Assembly (NCBI GenBank): GCA_034931985.1
Contig: JAYGHB010000105.1
Location: 1 to 64,000 of the forward strand
Direction of reading: 5' to 3'
Length of the DNA stretch: 64,000 nucleotides
From: Halotia wernerae
GTDB taxonomy: Bacteria > Cyanobacteriota > Cyanobacteriia > Cyanobacteriales > Nostocaceae
Position 1 is the first letter of the stretch. Every line of letters begins with the position of its first letter. The translations under genes were made by a program, and so were the position numbers. Shown in pieces: positions 35,778 through 44,690 of this stretch. The notes beneath the pieces are model-generated. The model worked only from the letters and a program-made list of their open reading frames with translations, was not told the DNA's origin and searched no databases.

Positions 35778-36776
35778 CTATACTTTTGTATGATGGTAGA
35801 GGCTACTAGTCAGAGCGATCGCTACTAGTTCTGCTGATAAACGAATTAGGGTTAATTCATCTTCTCGTAAAGAACACGGCTGTTCCCACTGTAGTGATAA
35901 TATCCCTAACATATCATTTCGGTAGGTAATTGGAATAACTAAATGTGCTTGCACACCATTGTCTTGATAGTGAGTTACACCAGCTAGTTTGATATCTTTG
36001 GCTACATTCAAACAAACTTGCATTTTTCCAGTAGCGATCGCCTCACTAGTTAGGGGGTCTTGAGCTAACCAGTTATCTAGCTTGCCTTCAGGACTATAAG
36101 AGCCTTGAGTAGCAGCTAAAGTATTTCCCTCTATTAGCTGCAAAATACAACCATCAGCGGCAAAACTATCACTAAAAGCTGTAGCAATTGGTGTCAAAGT
36201 TTCATCTAAGCTCTGAGCAGCTTGTGTTACCTCCACCAAAACAGTCAGCAGCGCCATTTGGGCATTAGCACGGCGCAATTCTTCTGTCCGTTGCTTGAGC
36301 AAGTCATAAGTTTCGGCAGCTCTTTGCACTACCGCCTTTAGTTCACCGGGATCCCAAGGCTTGGTGATATATTTATAAACTTGCCCAGCGTTAATTGCTT
36401 CTACTAAATCCTCAATATCTGTAAACCCAGTCAGGATTATTCTTACCGTATCGGGAAACTGAGGTACAGTCTTACTGAGAAACTCAGTACCTTTCATTTC
36501 TGGCATCCGCTGATCAGAGATGATTACTGCTACCTCTCCTTCTGCTGCCAAAACTTCTAGGGCATTCATTCCACTATCGGCTTTCAAAACATTAAAGTCT
36601 CGCCGAAAGGTGCGATAAAGCAGATCGAGGTTATCTGGTTCATCATCAACTACTAATATTTTTAGCTTTTTCGGTCGCTCTAGAGTCGCTAATGGACGGT
36701 GACTTGGATAAATTTCGGAATTGGGGTTATCCATGAGATAATTTTTATCAATATTCACCATATCGTTACATTCCAT
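35778..36776 (-). CDS. Response regulator with receiver and GAF domains
   Basis: A 332-residue protein. The receiver domain (about residues 33-150) has the acidic pair DDEPDN, phospho-acceptor Asp in IISDQRMPEMKG, Thr in ILTGFTD and Lys in YITKPWDP; it is of the RpfG-like class. After a coiled-coil linker (LKQRTEELRRANAQMALL) a GAF domain runs from about 180 to the end. No DNA-binding or enzymatic output is present, so the protein probably signals through partners. The N-terminal start is uncertain; other Met codons occur at residues 6 and 15. Confidence 0.85.
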   Translation of the reverse strand: MECNDMVNIDKNYLMDNPNSEIYPSHRPLATLERPKKLKILVVDDEPDNLDLLYRTFRRDFNVLKADSGMNALEVLAAEGEVAVIISDQRMPEMKGTEFLSKTVPQFPDTVRIILTGFTDIEDLVEAINAGQVYKYITKPWDPGELKAVVQRAAETYDLLKQRTEELRRANAQMALLTVLVEVTQAAQSLDETLTPIATAFSDSFAADGCILQLIEGNTLAATQGSYSPEGKLDNWLAQDPLTSEAIATGKMQVCLNVAKDIKLAGVTHYQDNGVQAHLVIPITYRNDMLGILSLQWEQPCSLREDELTLIRLSAELVAIALTSSLYHHTKV

Positions 36777-37108
36777 ACCCAGGTTAATTGAGAATAGCTA
36801 TTCAGCCTTGCGTAAATTTACGACTGTATTTTAGGGCAACTGAAGAATTGAGTAATTAATTTAGAAACAACATAGCTGCTTCAATTTCCGGAATACAGCT
36901 TAAGTCATACCAATTTCAAAAAAGAATGTGACAGATAGAGCATTGTAGAATTGATCTATTTGCTCCCACTTGTCTTATGTGTATTATTCATAACTCATAA
37001 TTTTGTCTGGCGGTAGAGTGTAGAGATAGTCTGCTGTTAAAGATTACAATAAGATTTACTGACGAAGTATCAGTTACCTTTTCTAAGTTGAAGCTCCACG
37101 CCATAACT
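36777..37108. other. Divergent promoter region
   Basis: This gap lies between the divergent REC-GAF and Raf1 genes. No repeat or gene is recognised; it should contain both promoters. Confidence 0.5.
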
Positions 37109-38185
37109 ATGACTGACTTATCACCCAACTCTCAAAATCCTGCCAATAATGATGCACAAGAGTTGCTGCGAAAGCTGCGGCAAAAGCAAGGTAATTGGGT
37201 GGAATGGGGAATGGCGATTGCTTCCCTACAAAAATCTGGTTACAATCCTCAACAGATCTTTGAAGATACTGGATTTGAGCCGATTCAACAAAATCAGGTG
37301 ATTGTTGGTTCTCAAGTTTACAATTCTTTAGAAAAGGGTGGAGCATCGGAGGCGACGCGATCGCATTACGCTACCAGAGGCAGTGATATTTTATATGAGT
37401 TACGTTTGCTCACCCAAGAAGAACGAGCCGCCGCCGCTGAACTGACTTTCATTCATAAACTCGATGCTGATGAAGCGCGGGATGTCGCAAAAGCAATTAA
37501 AGATTTCTCTCGTTTCCGTACTTTACCGGAAGGTTTTTCTAACCATCCAGGAGATGCTGTTGCTTATCAAGCATGGAAACTAGCACGTCAATATACAGAT
37601 TTACAAGAGCGATCGCGCCTAATTGCCAAAGGTTTGCGATTTGCTCATACACCCGCAGCCAGGAAACAAATTGAACAGTTACTAGTTGATTTTACTGTTG
37701 TTTCCAAGCGCCCAGCCCCGATTTTACCTTTTTATAGATTTGAATCTGATGAGGACTTGCCTCGCATCTTACCAGTTGTGGGTGAGTTGCCATTAACACC
37801 CAAAGATTTGCAAAGTGTACCTGTGGTAGAAGACATTCAACCATTTCGCTTAGTCAAGTTTGCAGGAGAGCAAGCTTGGGTTCCTTTACCAGGTTGGCAA
37901 GTGCTGCTGAATGCAGAAGATCCAGTAGTAATTTTGTGTAATAGCGATCGCATCCCCAATCAACCGCCAAGTCCACCCAAACCACTACTGTTAGTAATAG
38001 ATCGCGCCCAACGCCAATGGGATGACTCTAGTTATTTTGTTGTTGACAACGATGGTGAATTAGATTTTCAGTGGTTTGAAACTGAACCAGAACTTCCTCT
38101 ATTAGGGAAAATTATCGTGATTGTACGTCCTAAGAAAATCTTCGATGAAGAAATCACTAAGGATGCTTGGCAAATTGACGAATAA
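37109..38185 (+). CDS. raf1: Rubisco accumulation factor 1
   Basis: About 358 residues from the ATG at 37109; the frame is open seven codons further to a TTG. The N-terminal alpha-helical domain (LRKLRQKQGNWVEWGMAIAS near residue 20) and the GSDILYELRLLTQEERAAAA segment are typical of Raf1, followed by a flexible linker and the C-terminal beta dimerisation domain (ILPFYRFESDEDLPRILPVV onward). Raf1 is a dimeric chaperone that clamps RbcL antiparallel dimers and promotes assembly of the RbcL8 core. It occurs in cyanobacteria, green algae and plants. The rbc genes are not in this window. Confidence 0.93.
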   Translation: MTDLSPNSQNPANNDAQELLRKLRQKQGNWVEWGMAIASLQKSGYNPQQIFEDTGFEPIQQNQVIVGSQVYNSLEKGGASEATRSHYATRGSDILYELRLLTQEERAAAAELTFIHKLDADEARDVAKAIKDFSRFRTLPEGFSNHPGDAVAYQAWKLARQYTDLQERSRLIAKGLRFAHTPAARKQIEQLLVDFTVVSKRPAPILPFYRFESDEDLPRILPVVGELPLTPKDLQSVPVVEDIQPFRLVKFAGEQAWVPLPGWQVLLNAEDPVVILCNSDRIPNQPPSPPKPLLLVIDRAQRQWDDSSYFVVDNDGELDFQWFETEPELPLLGKIIVIVRPKKIFDEEITKDAWQIDE

Positions 38186-38198
38186 TCATCAAAGTAGG

Positions 38199-38298
38199 TT
38201 TGTAGTGAGGACTTTAGTCCTCTCTCCGAGACGCTATGCGGTAAGCGCAGCCATGCCCGCAGGGCTTTACAAAAAAGGCTAAAGCCCTTACTGCGAAA
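38199..38298. repeat. TTTGTAGTGAGG palindrome, copy 2, with nested repeat
   Basis: The left end TTTGTAGTGAGGACTTTAGT and the right end (GCTAAAGCCCTTACTGCGAAA) are imperfect inverted partners. The loop holds a GC-rich GAGACGCTATGCGGTAAGCGC-type repeat, as if one element had inserted into the other. Confidence 0.7.
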
Positions 38299-38381
38299 TT
38301 ATTTCAGCCAGCTTACTAAGTATTGCTGAGTTGAATTTGAGATTCAGCAAAGCCAAATCAGATAACTTGACATAATATTTA

Positions 38382-38399
38382 GGTGTATGTACACTTAAG
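38382..38399. promoter_or_regulatory. Putative MarR operator 1
   Basis: GGTGTATGTACACTTAAG is a near-perfect palindrome (GTGTA...TACAC) ending 3 bp before the MarR start codon. The same motif recurs at 38876-38897 before the next gene, so it is probably the regulator's own binding site. Confidence 0.7.
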
Positions 38400-38402
38400 T
38401 TC

Positions 38403-38861
38403 ATGTCAAGCAAAATTAATCAATTAGTTCAACTCCAAAAAGTCCCAACTACCTGTACTTGCTTTCATTTACGCAAAGCATCTCGTGTAGTTACCCAAAT
38501 TTTCGATGAAGTGTTGCAGCCAAGTGGAGTGTTAGTGAATCAGTTTACCCTGCTAGTTGCCATAAATCTAGCTGGCTCGGTAACAATCACGCACTTAGCC
38601 CAAGAATTAGTTATGGATAGAACCACCTTGACACGTAACCTCAAACCACTAGAAAGACAAGGATTTATTCAAATTCAGCCAGGTCAAGATCAGCGGATGC
38701 GGGTTATAAGTTTAACAGATCAAGGACAGGTAGTTTTAGCACAAGCACTGCCACTGTGGGAGCAAGCCCAAAGTCGAATTATAGAGCAATTAGGGCAAGA
38801 ACAGTGGAATGTATTGTTATCTGGGTTATCTAATACAGTTTCCTTGCTTCGTAACAGCTAA
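38403..38861 (+). CDS. MarR-family transcriptional regulator
   Basis: A 152-residue winged-helix regulator. The recognition region ITHLAQELVMDRTTLTRNLK and the wing LERQGFIQIQPGQDQRMRVISL, with the conserved DxR (DQR), are standard for MarR. N- and C-terminal helices would form the dimer. Several members bind small aromatic or oxidised ligands and release DNA. A CTCF segment (TTCTCFHL) near residue 20 places two Cys near the N-terminus, which could be redox-sensitive; this is inference. It likely represses itself and the Fe-S gene 51 bp downstream through the shared palindromes. Confidence 0.88.
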   Translation: MSSKINQLVQLQKVPTTCTCFHLRKASRVVTQIFDEVLQPSGVLVNQFTLLVAINLAGSVTITHLAQELVMDRTTLTRNLKPLERQGFIQIQPGQDQRMRVISLTDQGQVVLAQALPLWEQAQSRIIEQLGQEQWNVLLSGLSNTVSLLRNS

Positions 38862-38875
38862 ATTTTTTCATTAAA

Positions 38876-38897
38876 AGGTGTATATACACTTAACTTA
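38876..38897. promoter_or_regulatory. Putative MarR operator 2
   Basis: AGGTGTATATACACTTAACT contains the perfect palindrome GTGTATATACAC and shares AGGTGTATRTACACTTAA with the site before the MarR gene. It lies about 15-35 bp before the next start codon, in a position to block transcription or its initiation complex. Confidence 0.7.
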
Positions 38898-38912
38898 ACT
38901 AGGAGAAACTAG

Positions 38913-40250
38913 ATGTCTAAATTCGATAACCATCCAACAGTAAAACAGCTACGTGAACGAGATGCATTGAATAATTTACCCGCTTCACCTGTAGATGCTG
39001 ATTGGCTACGTCAGCTATGTTTGGAGATGGGTGCAGATGACGTTGGTTTTGTAGAGATTGACAGACCAGAGATAGCAGACCAGCACCAGGATATCCTTGC
39101 TGCTTTTCCACCGACAAAAACCTTAGTTAGTTTTGTATGTCGGATGAACCGAGAGAATGTGCGTTCTCCAGCGCGGTCAGTCGCTAACGTGGAATTTCAT
39201 ACTACAGGGGATGAGGTTAACCAGATTGCTCGTGAAATTGTAGCAACTCTTGAGCAAAAAGGTATCCGAGCTTTAAATCCAGCAATGGGTTTTCCGATGG
39301 AAATGGATCGCTTCCCCGGCAAAATTTGGGTTGTTTCCCATAAACCTGTAGCTGTAGCCGCAGGATTAGGTCACATGGGTATTCACCGCAACGTCATTCA
39401 TCCCAAATTTGGCAACTTTATTTTACTAGGGACAATTTTGATAGACGCTGAAGTTACAGCATATAACAAACCAATTGACTATAATCCCTGTTTAGAATGT
39501 AAGCTGTGTGTCATAGCTTGTCCTGTGGGAGCTATTGGTACAGATGGTCACTTCAACTTCTCAGCTTGTTATACCCATAACTATCGGGAATTTATGGGAG
39601 GATTTACAGACTGGGTAGAAGATATTGCTGAAAGTAAAAGCGATCGCGAATATCGTCAGAAAGTGAATGATTCAGAATCAGCATCAATGTGGCAAAGTCT
39701 GGCTTTCAAATCAAATTACAAAGCAGCATATTGTATGGCTGCTTGTCCAGCAGGGGAAGATGTAATTGGTCAATTTTTGAGAGATAAGAAAGGGTTTGTG
39801 CAGGAAATAGTTAAACCTTTACAAGATAAAGCAGAAACTATCTATGTTGTTCCTGGTTCCGATGCTCAAGACCATGTAAAAAAAAGGTTTCCTCACAAAC
39901 AAATCAAGCAAATTGGTAATGGTATTCGCCCTTCTTCCATTCAGGGGTTTTTATCTGGATTGCCTTTATTATTTCAGCGTCATCAATCAAAAGGCTTGAA
40001 TGCTACTTATCACTTCACATTCTTTGGTGCAGAGAAATGTCAAGCAACAGTGATTATTCAGAATAAAACAATTCAGGTACAGAACAGTCATATTGGTACA
40101 GCCAATATTCATATTATTGCCGATAGCGATACTTGGTTGCGTTTTTTAGCTAAAGAACAGAATATTATTTGGGCAATAGTGCGAAGGAAGATTCGGATTA
40201 GGGGGTCACTGAAATTACTTCAGGCTTTTGGTAAGTGCTTTCCTTCATAA
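38913..40250 (+). CDS. QueG-like 4Fe-4S protein fused to an SCP2 domain
   Basis: A 445-residue cytoplasmic protein with AGGAG before its ATG. The first 350 residues resemble the Fe-S core of epoxyqueuosine reductase and reductive-dehalogenase-type proteins: DADWLRQLCLEMGADDVGFV, the middle AAGLGHMGIHRNVIHPKFG, and a ferredoxin motif CLECKLCVIACP (Cys193, 196, 199, 203). Further cysteines (CMAACP, from Cys274) could hold a second cluster. The last 80 or so residues (YHFTFFGAEKCQATVIIQ onward) fit an SCP2 sterol-carrier fold. Such a fusion suggests a redox enzyme with a lipophilic substrate. It is probably controlled by the MarR protein. It overlaps the 3' end of the convergent next gene by 6 bp. 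Confidence 0.8.
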   Translation: MSKFDNHPTVKQLRERDALNNLPASPVDADWLRQLCLEMGADDVGFVEIDRPEIADQHQDILAAFPPTKTLVSFVCRMNRENVRSPARSVANVEFHTTGDEVNQIAREIVATLEQKGIRALNPAMGFPMEMDRFPGKIWVVSHKPVAVAAGLGHMGIHRNVIHPKFGNFILLGTILIDAEVTAYNKPIDYNPCLECKLCVIACPVGAIGTDGHFNFSACYTHNYREFMGGFTDWVEDIAESKSDREYRQKVNDSESASMWQSLAFKSNYKAAYCMAACPAGEDVIGQFLRDKKGFVQEIVKPLQDKAETIYVVPGSDAQDHVKKRFPHKQIKQIGNGIRPSSIQGFLSGLPLLFQRHQSKGLNATYHFTFFGAEKCQATVIIQNKTIQVQNSHIGTANIHIIADSDTWLRFLAKEQNIIWAIVRRKIRIRGSLKLLQAFGKCFPS

Positions 40251-41912
40251 GTTGCGGAAATTAGCATTACTGCAACGATAAAGCTGATAGGGAATACCTA
40301 TACGATAGTGCTGTGTGGGATCTATAGTGCAGGTAGTTTGCCCAGAAAGTGCTACCTGCTTTGGATAGTCTCGTCTTCTCATTCCAGGGCCAACTATCCA
40401 TAAATTCAATTTAGATGCTTTTGGTACAGGTATTTGATCAAGCTTGTTCCATAAAACAGCTAAATCAGGTTTTTTATCTAACAAAGCAAAACTATCCGAG
40501 TGAATTACAGATGCACTTGTAGAACTCCTAACTTTTTCTAATGCCAAGGCAAAACTTAATCCTAAGGCTATATCCTGATTATTGCTGTAGCCTACCACTA
40601 GTATGACTGGTATAGCAGGTTCTAAATTGATGTTTTGGGCAACTTTTTCAGGCTGAAATGGTTTTTGAAAAGCTAAATTATAAACTATAAAAATACAACT
40701 AATTAAACCAATAAATAAAAGTATGAATTTTGACTTTTGACTTGTGTTAACACTAGCTGCGAGGAGGGCGCAAAAACTGGGATAGTAAACAAAAGCGTAG
40801 CGAGGAACAGCAGTAATATCTTTATCTAATAAATAAACAATAGCAAAAAATTGGAATATGACAAAAATAGTGAAACTTAAAAGTGTAAGTGTTGCTAAAT
40901 GAGTTCTATCTTGTAACCACAATATTTTTAAACCTTTGAATATTTGTTGCCCTACCCAAATGGCAAAACTCACCATTAACAATCCACAAATAGCTGTAAT
41001 TAATGGAGGCTGATTTTCCACAGGTAAAGCAATTACCATCAACACCCAGCTAATTAGAGTTTGATATAGGGGTGCAATAAAATTAGGAGACGGCAACCAA
41101 TTGGTTTCTGAACTTTGAAAATGATGCCATGTCACTAGTAACCAGGGAACAAAGCTAATTACTACTCCACTGGTTGAGAGAATAAGAGCAAGCCAAATTT
41201 GGCGTTGATTTGTTATTTTTGGCTTACCCCAGGATATCAATACAAGTAATGTGGCAATTTCAGCAACGAAAGCCAGCACAAAAAAATAGTGAACATAAAG
41301 ACCAATACTATTAATAATTGTCCATAAAATCCAAACCCAAATTTTTAAGCGTTGCTCCTCAAAGATATCTCGCTGAATTTGCATGAGTCCCAATAATGAT
41401 AAAGTAATTAGGAACATGGGCATGGTGTAATGGCGTGCTTCTTGGGAAAGGTAAACAGCAAAGGGCGAAACAGCCATAATTAATGCTGCAATGATTCCAG
41501 ATGTAGGAGAAAAGGCAATGCGATTGACACCATAAATTGCCGCGATCGCACCTACACCAAATAAAGCTGGTAGCGATCGCAATTTTTCTACCCACTCTGA
41601 ACCCAAGGGAGTCATCCACCCCAACCATCTGTACATTCCACAAAAAAACAGCGGCGGATGGGTAGACTGATTAGCAACGTTTTCGGCAATTTGATGACAA
41701 CTTACCCCAGGCTGGAATGTAAAAATTTCCTGCACTCGTTCAAGAGGAAATGCCACGTTCAAAGGCAAATCATGGTAATTTTTACCCAAACTAAAAATTG
41801 CAGTAATTACCTCATCCATCCACAGGGGTTTTAAATCTAAATGCCAAAAGCGCAAAACAGCACCCAGGGCGATCGCCCCAGCTAAACTTAGATAATGTCT
41901 GGAATTTGTCAT
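40245..41912 (-). CDS. Membrane glycosyltransferase, GT39/ArnT-like
   Basis: A 555-residue polytopic membrane protein with about ten hydrophobic segments. The first loop contains RFWHLDLKPLWMDEVITAI with the acidic W-x-DE motif of GT-C glycosyltransferases, followed by NQSTHPPLFF and YLSQEARHYTMPMF, typical for the PMT/ArnT/GT39 group. These enzymes use polyprenyl-phosphate sugars on the outer side of the membrane. A soluble C-terminal region of about 150 residues carries the rest. Acceptor and sugar cannot be predicted. Confidence 0.82.
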   Translation of the reverse strand: MTNSRHYLSLAGAIALGAVLRFWHLDLKPLWMDEVITAIFSLGKNYHDLPLNVAFPLERVQEIFTFQPGVSCHQIAENVANQSTHPPLFFCGMYRWLGWMTPLGSEWVEKLRSLPALFGVGAIAAIYGVNRIAFSPTSGIIAALIMAVSPFAVYLSQEARHYTMPMFLITLSLLGLMQIQRDIFEEQRLKIWVWILWTIINSIGLYVHYFFVLAFVAEIATLLVLISWGKPKITNQRQIWLALILSTSGVVISFVPWLLVTWHHFQSSETNWLPSPNFIAPLYQTLISWVLMVIALPVENQPPLITAICGLLMVSFAIWVGQQIFKGLKILWLQDRTHLATLTLLSFTIFVIFQFFAIVYLLDKDITAVPRYAFVYYPSFCALLAASVNTSQKSKFILLFIGLISCIFIVYNLAFQKPFQPEKVAQNINLEPAIPVILVVGYSNNQDIALGLSFALALEKVRSSTSASVIHSDSFALLDKKPDLAVLWNKLDQIPVPKASKLNLWIVGPGMRRRDYPKQVALSGQTTCTIDPTQHYRIGIPYQLYRCSNANFRNL

Positions 41913-41977
41913 TATTTAGCTATTAGTAATCCATTAAAATAGTGATCTGTCTGATTAATTATGATGGTGATACATAA

Positions 41978-42033
41978 TTTGTAGTAAGGACTTTAGTCCT
42001 TGATTTTTTAAGCACTAAAGTCCTTACTACGAA
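41978..42033. repeat. TTTGTAGTAAGGACT palindrome, copy 3
   Basis: The segment begins TTTGTAGTAAGGACTTTAGT and ends with the sequence ACTAAAGTCCTTACTACGAA, a nearly perfect inverted pair around an AT-rich loop. It is the best-preserved of the three copies in the window and lies upstream of the helicase gene. Confidence 0.8.
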
Positions 42034-42077
42034 CCAAGATATAGTTTGATAACTCAATTTAAAATCTTAAATTTTAT

Positions 42078-44474
42078 ATGTCAGATGATAATTTTACCGT
42101 TACTGTGGCTCAAGAATCTCTATTATCTCAGCGATCGCCTGCTAATTCTCTGGGGGAGAAGAGTTTAAAAATTCGCAATAGTCTCCGCCAAGGACAACAA
42201 CAAATGGCTGACTGGGAATCTGGGCCACTGGCTGTTTCTGCGGTTCCTGGGGCTGGTAAATCTACGGGGATGGCGGCGGCGGCGGCGATCGCGATCGCTC
42301 GTCAGTATGAAAATTCTGCCACGTCACGCTTATCTTCTCGCCGTCAAATTGTAGTTGTGACTTTTACTCGCTCTGCTGCTGCCAATATTAAAGCAAAAAT
42401 CCGCAAATATTTAAAAGATGATTTAGCTTTACCCCAGACTGGCTTTGCTGTCTATACTTTGCATGGTCTGGCATTAAATATTGCCAGTCGCCACCCTGAT
42501 TTATCAGGTTTACAGTTAGAAAATGTCACATTAATCACGCCTAGTCAAAGCCACCGCTTCATTCGCACAGCCGTAGAACAATGGATTAATAACAATCCGA
42601 GGCGTTATTTACGTTTGTTAGAAGGTCATCAATTTGACGGGGAAGAAACAGAAAGATTACGCCGCCAGTCGGTCTTGCGAACAGAAGTTTTACCGGATTT
42701 AGCTACTACAGTTATTCATGAAGCTAAAAGTTCTGGTATCCTGCCAGAAAAGCTACGGGATTGGAGTCAACAAACCACAGACGAATATGCAATTTTGCGA
42801 GTAGCGGCGGGGTTGTATGAGCAATATCAAAATCTGATGCGATCGCGTGAGTTTATTGACTACGACGATATGATTTTAGCCGCGCTGCGTGTTCTTGAAA
42901 ACGACAGCGCTCGTCGCATCGAGCAAAACCAAGTTTTCGCCGTCTTTGAAGACGAAGCCCAAGATTCTAGTCCTCTACAGACGCAACTGTTAGAGATTTT
43001 GGCCAGTGACTTAACAGGGGAAAACGAGAAAAATTCTCCTCCTAATTCAGCACTCAATTTAGTACGAGTAGGCGACCCCAACCAAGCAATTAACTCGACT
43101 TTTACCCCAGCCGATCCGATTTATTTCCGGCAATTTTGTGAAGAGTGCGATCGCCTAGAAAGATTAGCAACAATGGATCAAGCTGGTCGGAGTACTAGAA
43201 TTATTCTTGAAGCTGCTAACTTTGCTTTGCAATGGGTAAATAGCTTTTATGGCAGTCAAGGGAAAGTAAAAATGTCTCCTCTTCCCTTCCGTCCTCAGAC
43301 CATCCATCCTGTTGGTGTTAATGATCCTCAACCTAATGCTAACCCAGCGCCTGTAGGAAAGGGATTAGAAATTTACAATCCTCGTGATATTCATCACACG
43401 GTTGAATTGATTTCCCAAAGAGTGATTGAGTTATTTGCCGAAGATCCGACAAAAATTAGTGCAGCAATTTTAGTTAGAGAAAATCGTCAAGGTCGGTGGT
43501 TAGCAGAGGTTTTGAATCCTGTATGCAAAGAGCATAATATTACACTTTACGATGTCGGAGAACGCGATCGCCGTTCTCATATCCCCCAAGAAATTTTGGC
43601 ATTATTGCAATTTTGTGATCGCCCCCATTCCCCTGATTACCTCAAAGCTGCTCTAGAAGCCTTGGTGCAACGTCAATTAATTCCTACCCAAGACCTCAAC
43701 GCCTTGGCTAGTCTTCCAGAAGATTTTTTGTATCCTGGCCCTTTAGCTCCCCCCCAGTCAGAAGCAGTACAAAAAGCCTCCCATTTGTGCCGCAGTTTAC
43801 TCCGCGCTCGGTTGGAACTACCTCTGTACCAGCTAATTTCCTTTCTAGCTTTGGTGTTAAATTACGACCAAGCAGAACTCGCAACCGCTGACAAACTAGC
43901 AGAACGAGTCAATCAGCAAATAGCTGGTAACAGTTCAATGGGGGCAATATTGTCAGTCTTAAGTGAAATCGTGAGTTCCGAAAGATTTGAACCGGTAGAA
44001 ACAGAAGACTTAGAAGCGCGTTACACCCGTACTGGTCAACTGACCATTATTACCATGCACAAAGCTAAAGGTCTGGATTGGGACTATGTTTTCATTCCCT
44101 TTCTGCATGAAAACTTGATTCCTGGTCGGTTTTGGATTCCTCCCCAAAGCCAGTTTTTAGGCGATTTTACTTTATCAGAAGTGGCTCGCGCTCAAATTCG
44201 CGCTGCTCTCCACGGAGAATCGGAAATACCAGATGTTAGCCAGGCTTGGGAACAATCCAAACACCTAAAAACTTCTGAGGAGTATCGTTTACTTTATGTT
44301 GCTATGACACGGGCGAAACGATTATTGTGGATGTCTGCGGCACAAAAAGCACCTTTTACCTGGAGCAAACCGGAGAATTTACAAGAGCAAGCGCCTTGTC
44401 CTGTGTTTGGAGCATTAAAGCGACAGTTTCCTGAATGTCTAGTACAACATGGCGGAAATAAACCTACTATCTAA
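42078..44474 (+). CDS. UvrD/Rep-family ATP-dependent DNA helicase
   Basis: A 798-residue superfamily 1 helicase. Walker A is AVPGAGKST near residue 55 and TFTRSAAANIK is motif Ia. Walker B-like FEDEAQDSS lies near 290 and VRVGDPNQAIN is motif III. In the C-terminal half, TIITMHKAKGLDWDYVFIPF is motif V-like and EEYRLLYVAMTRAKRLLW is motif VI. It should unwind DNA 3'-5' during repair or replication restart. It is more diverged than canonical PcrA/UvrD and is typical of the cyanobacterial ATP-dependent helicase branch. Confidence 0.9.
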   Translation: MSDDNFTVTVAQESLLSQRSPANSLGEKSLKIRNSLRQGQQQMADWESGPLAVSAVPGAGKSTGMAAAAAIAIARQYENSATSRLSSRRQIVVVTFTRSAAANIKAKIRKYLKDDLALPQTGFAVYTLHGLALNIASRHPDLSGLQLENVTLITPSQSHRFIRTAVEQWINNNPRRYLRLLEGHQFDGEETERLRRQSVLRTEVLPDLATTVIHEAKSSGILPEKLRDWSQQTTDEYAILRVAAGLYEQYQNLMRSREFIDYDDMILAALRVLENDSARRIEQNQVFAVFEDEAQDSSPLQTQLLEILASDLTGENEKNSPPNSALNLVRVGDPNQAINSTFTPADPIYFRQFCEECDRLERLATMDQAGRSTRIILEAANFALQWVNSFYGSQGKVKMSPLPFRPQTIHPVGVNDPQPNANPAPVGKGLEIYNPRDIHHTVELISQRVIELFAEDPTKISAAILVRENRQGRWLAEVLNPVCKEHNITLYDVGERDRRSHIPQEILALLQFCDRPHSPDYLKAALEALVQRQLIPTQDLNALASLPEDFLYPGPLAPPQSEAVQKASHLCRSLLRARLELPLYQLISFLALVLNYDQAELATADKLAERVNQQIAGNSSMGAILSVLSEIVSSERFEPVETEDLEARYTRTGQLTIITMHKAKGLDWDYVFIPFLHENLIPGRFWIPPQSQFLGDFTLSEVARAQIRAALHGESEIPDVSQAWEQSKHLKTSEEYRLLYVAMTRAKRLLWMSAAQKAPFTWSKPENLQEQAPCPVFGALKRQFPECLVQHGGNKPTI

Positions 44475-44690
44475 AGCAGACAAAAAGCTCACGGTGTAAG
44501 ACTTCTTTCTTTTGCCTTTTGACTTTTTACTTTTTACTTTTGCTTTCTCGTACTAGTTATAGCGATAGCCAGTTAGTTTAGGACATAAACTGATCATAAA
44601 ACCCGGACACCAACAGACTTTCAAACCTCTCCCCTGCTATAAGTTCTCGATGATGCCACAACAAGCGATTTGAAAACAGCTGATATCAAG
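44475..44690. repeat. Intergenic repeats, copies of segments at 1 and 8858
   Basis: Bases 44499-44557 nearly duplicate window bases 1-53 (the pyrimidine-rich CTTTCTTTTGCCTTTTGAC segment, with one extra TACTTTT unit). Bases about 44570-44635 are a copy of the 75-bp GTTTAGGACATAAAC repeat also at about 8858 and 19762. No gene is seen. Confidence 0.8.
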
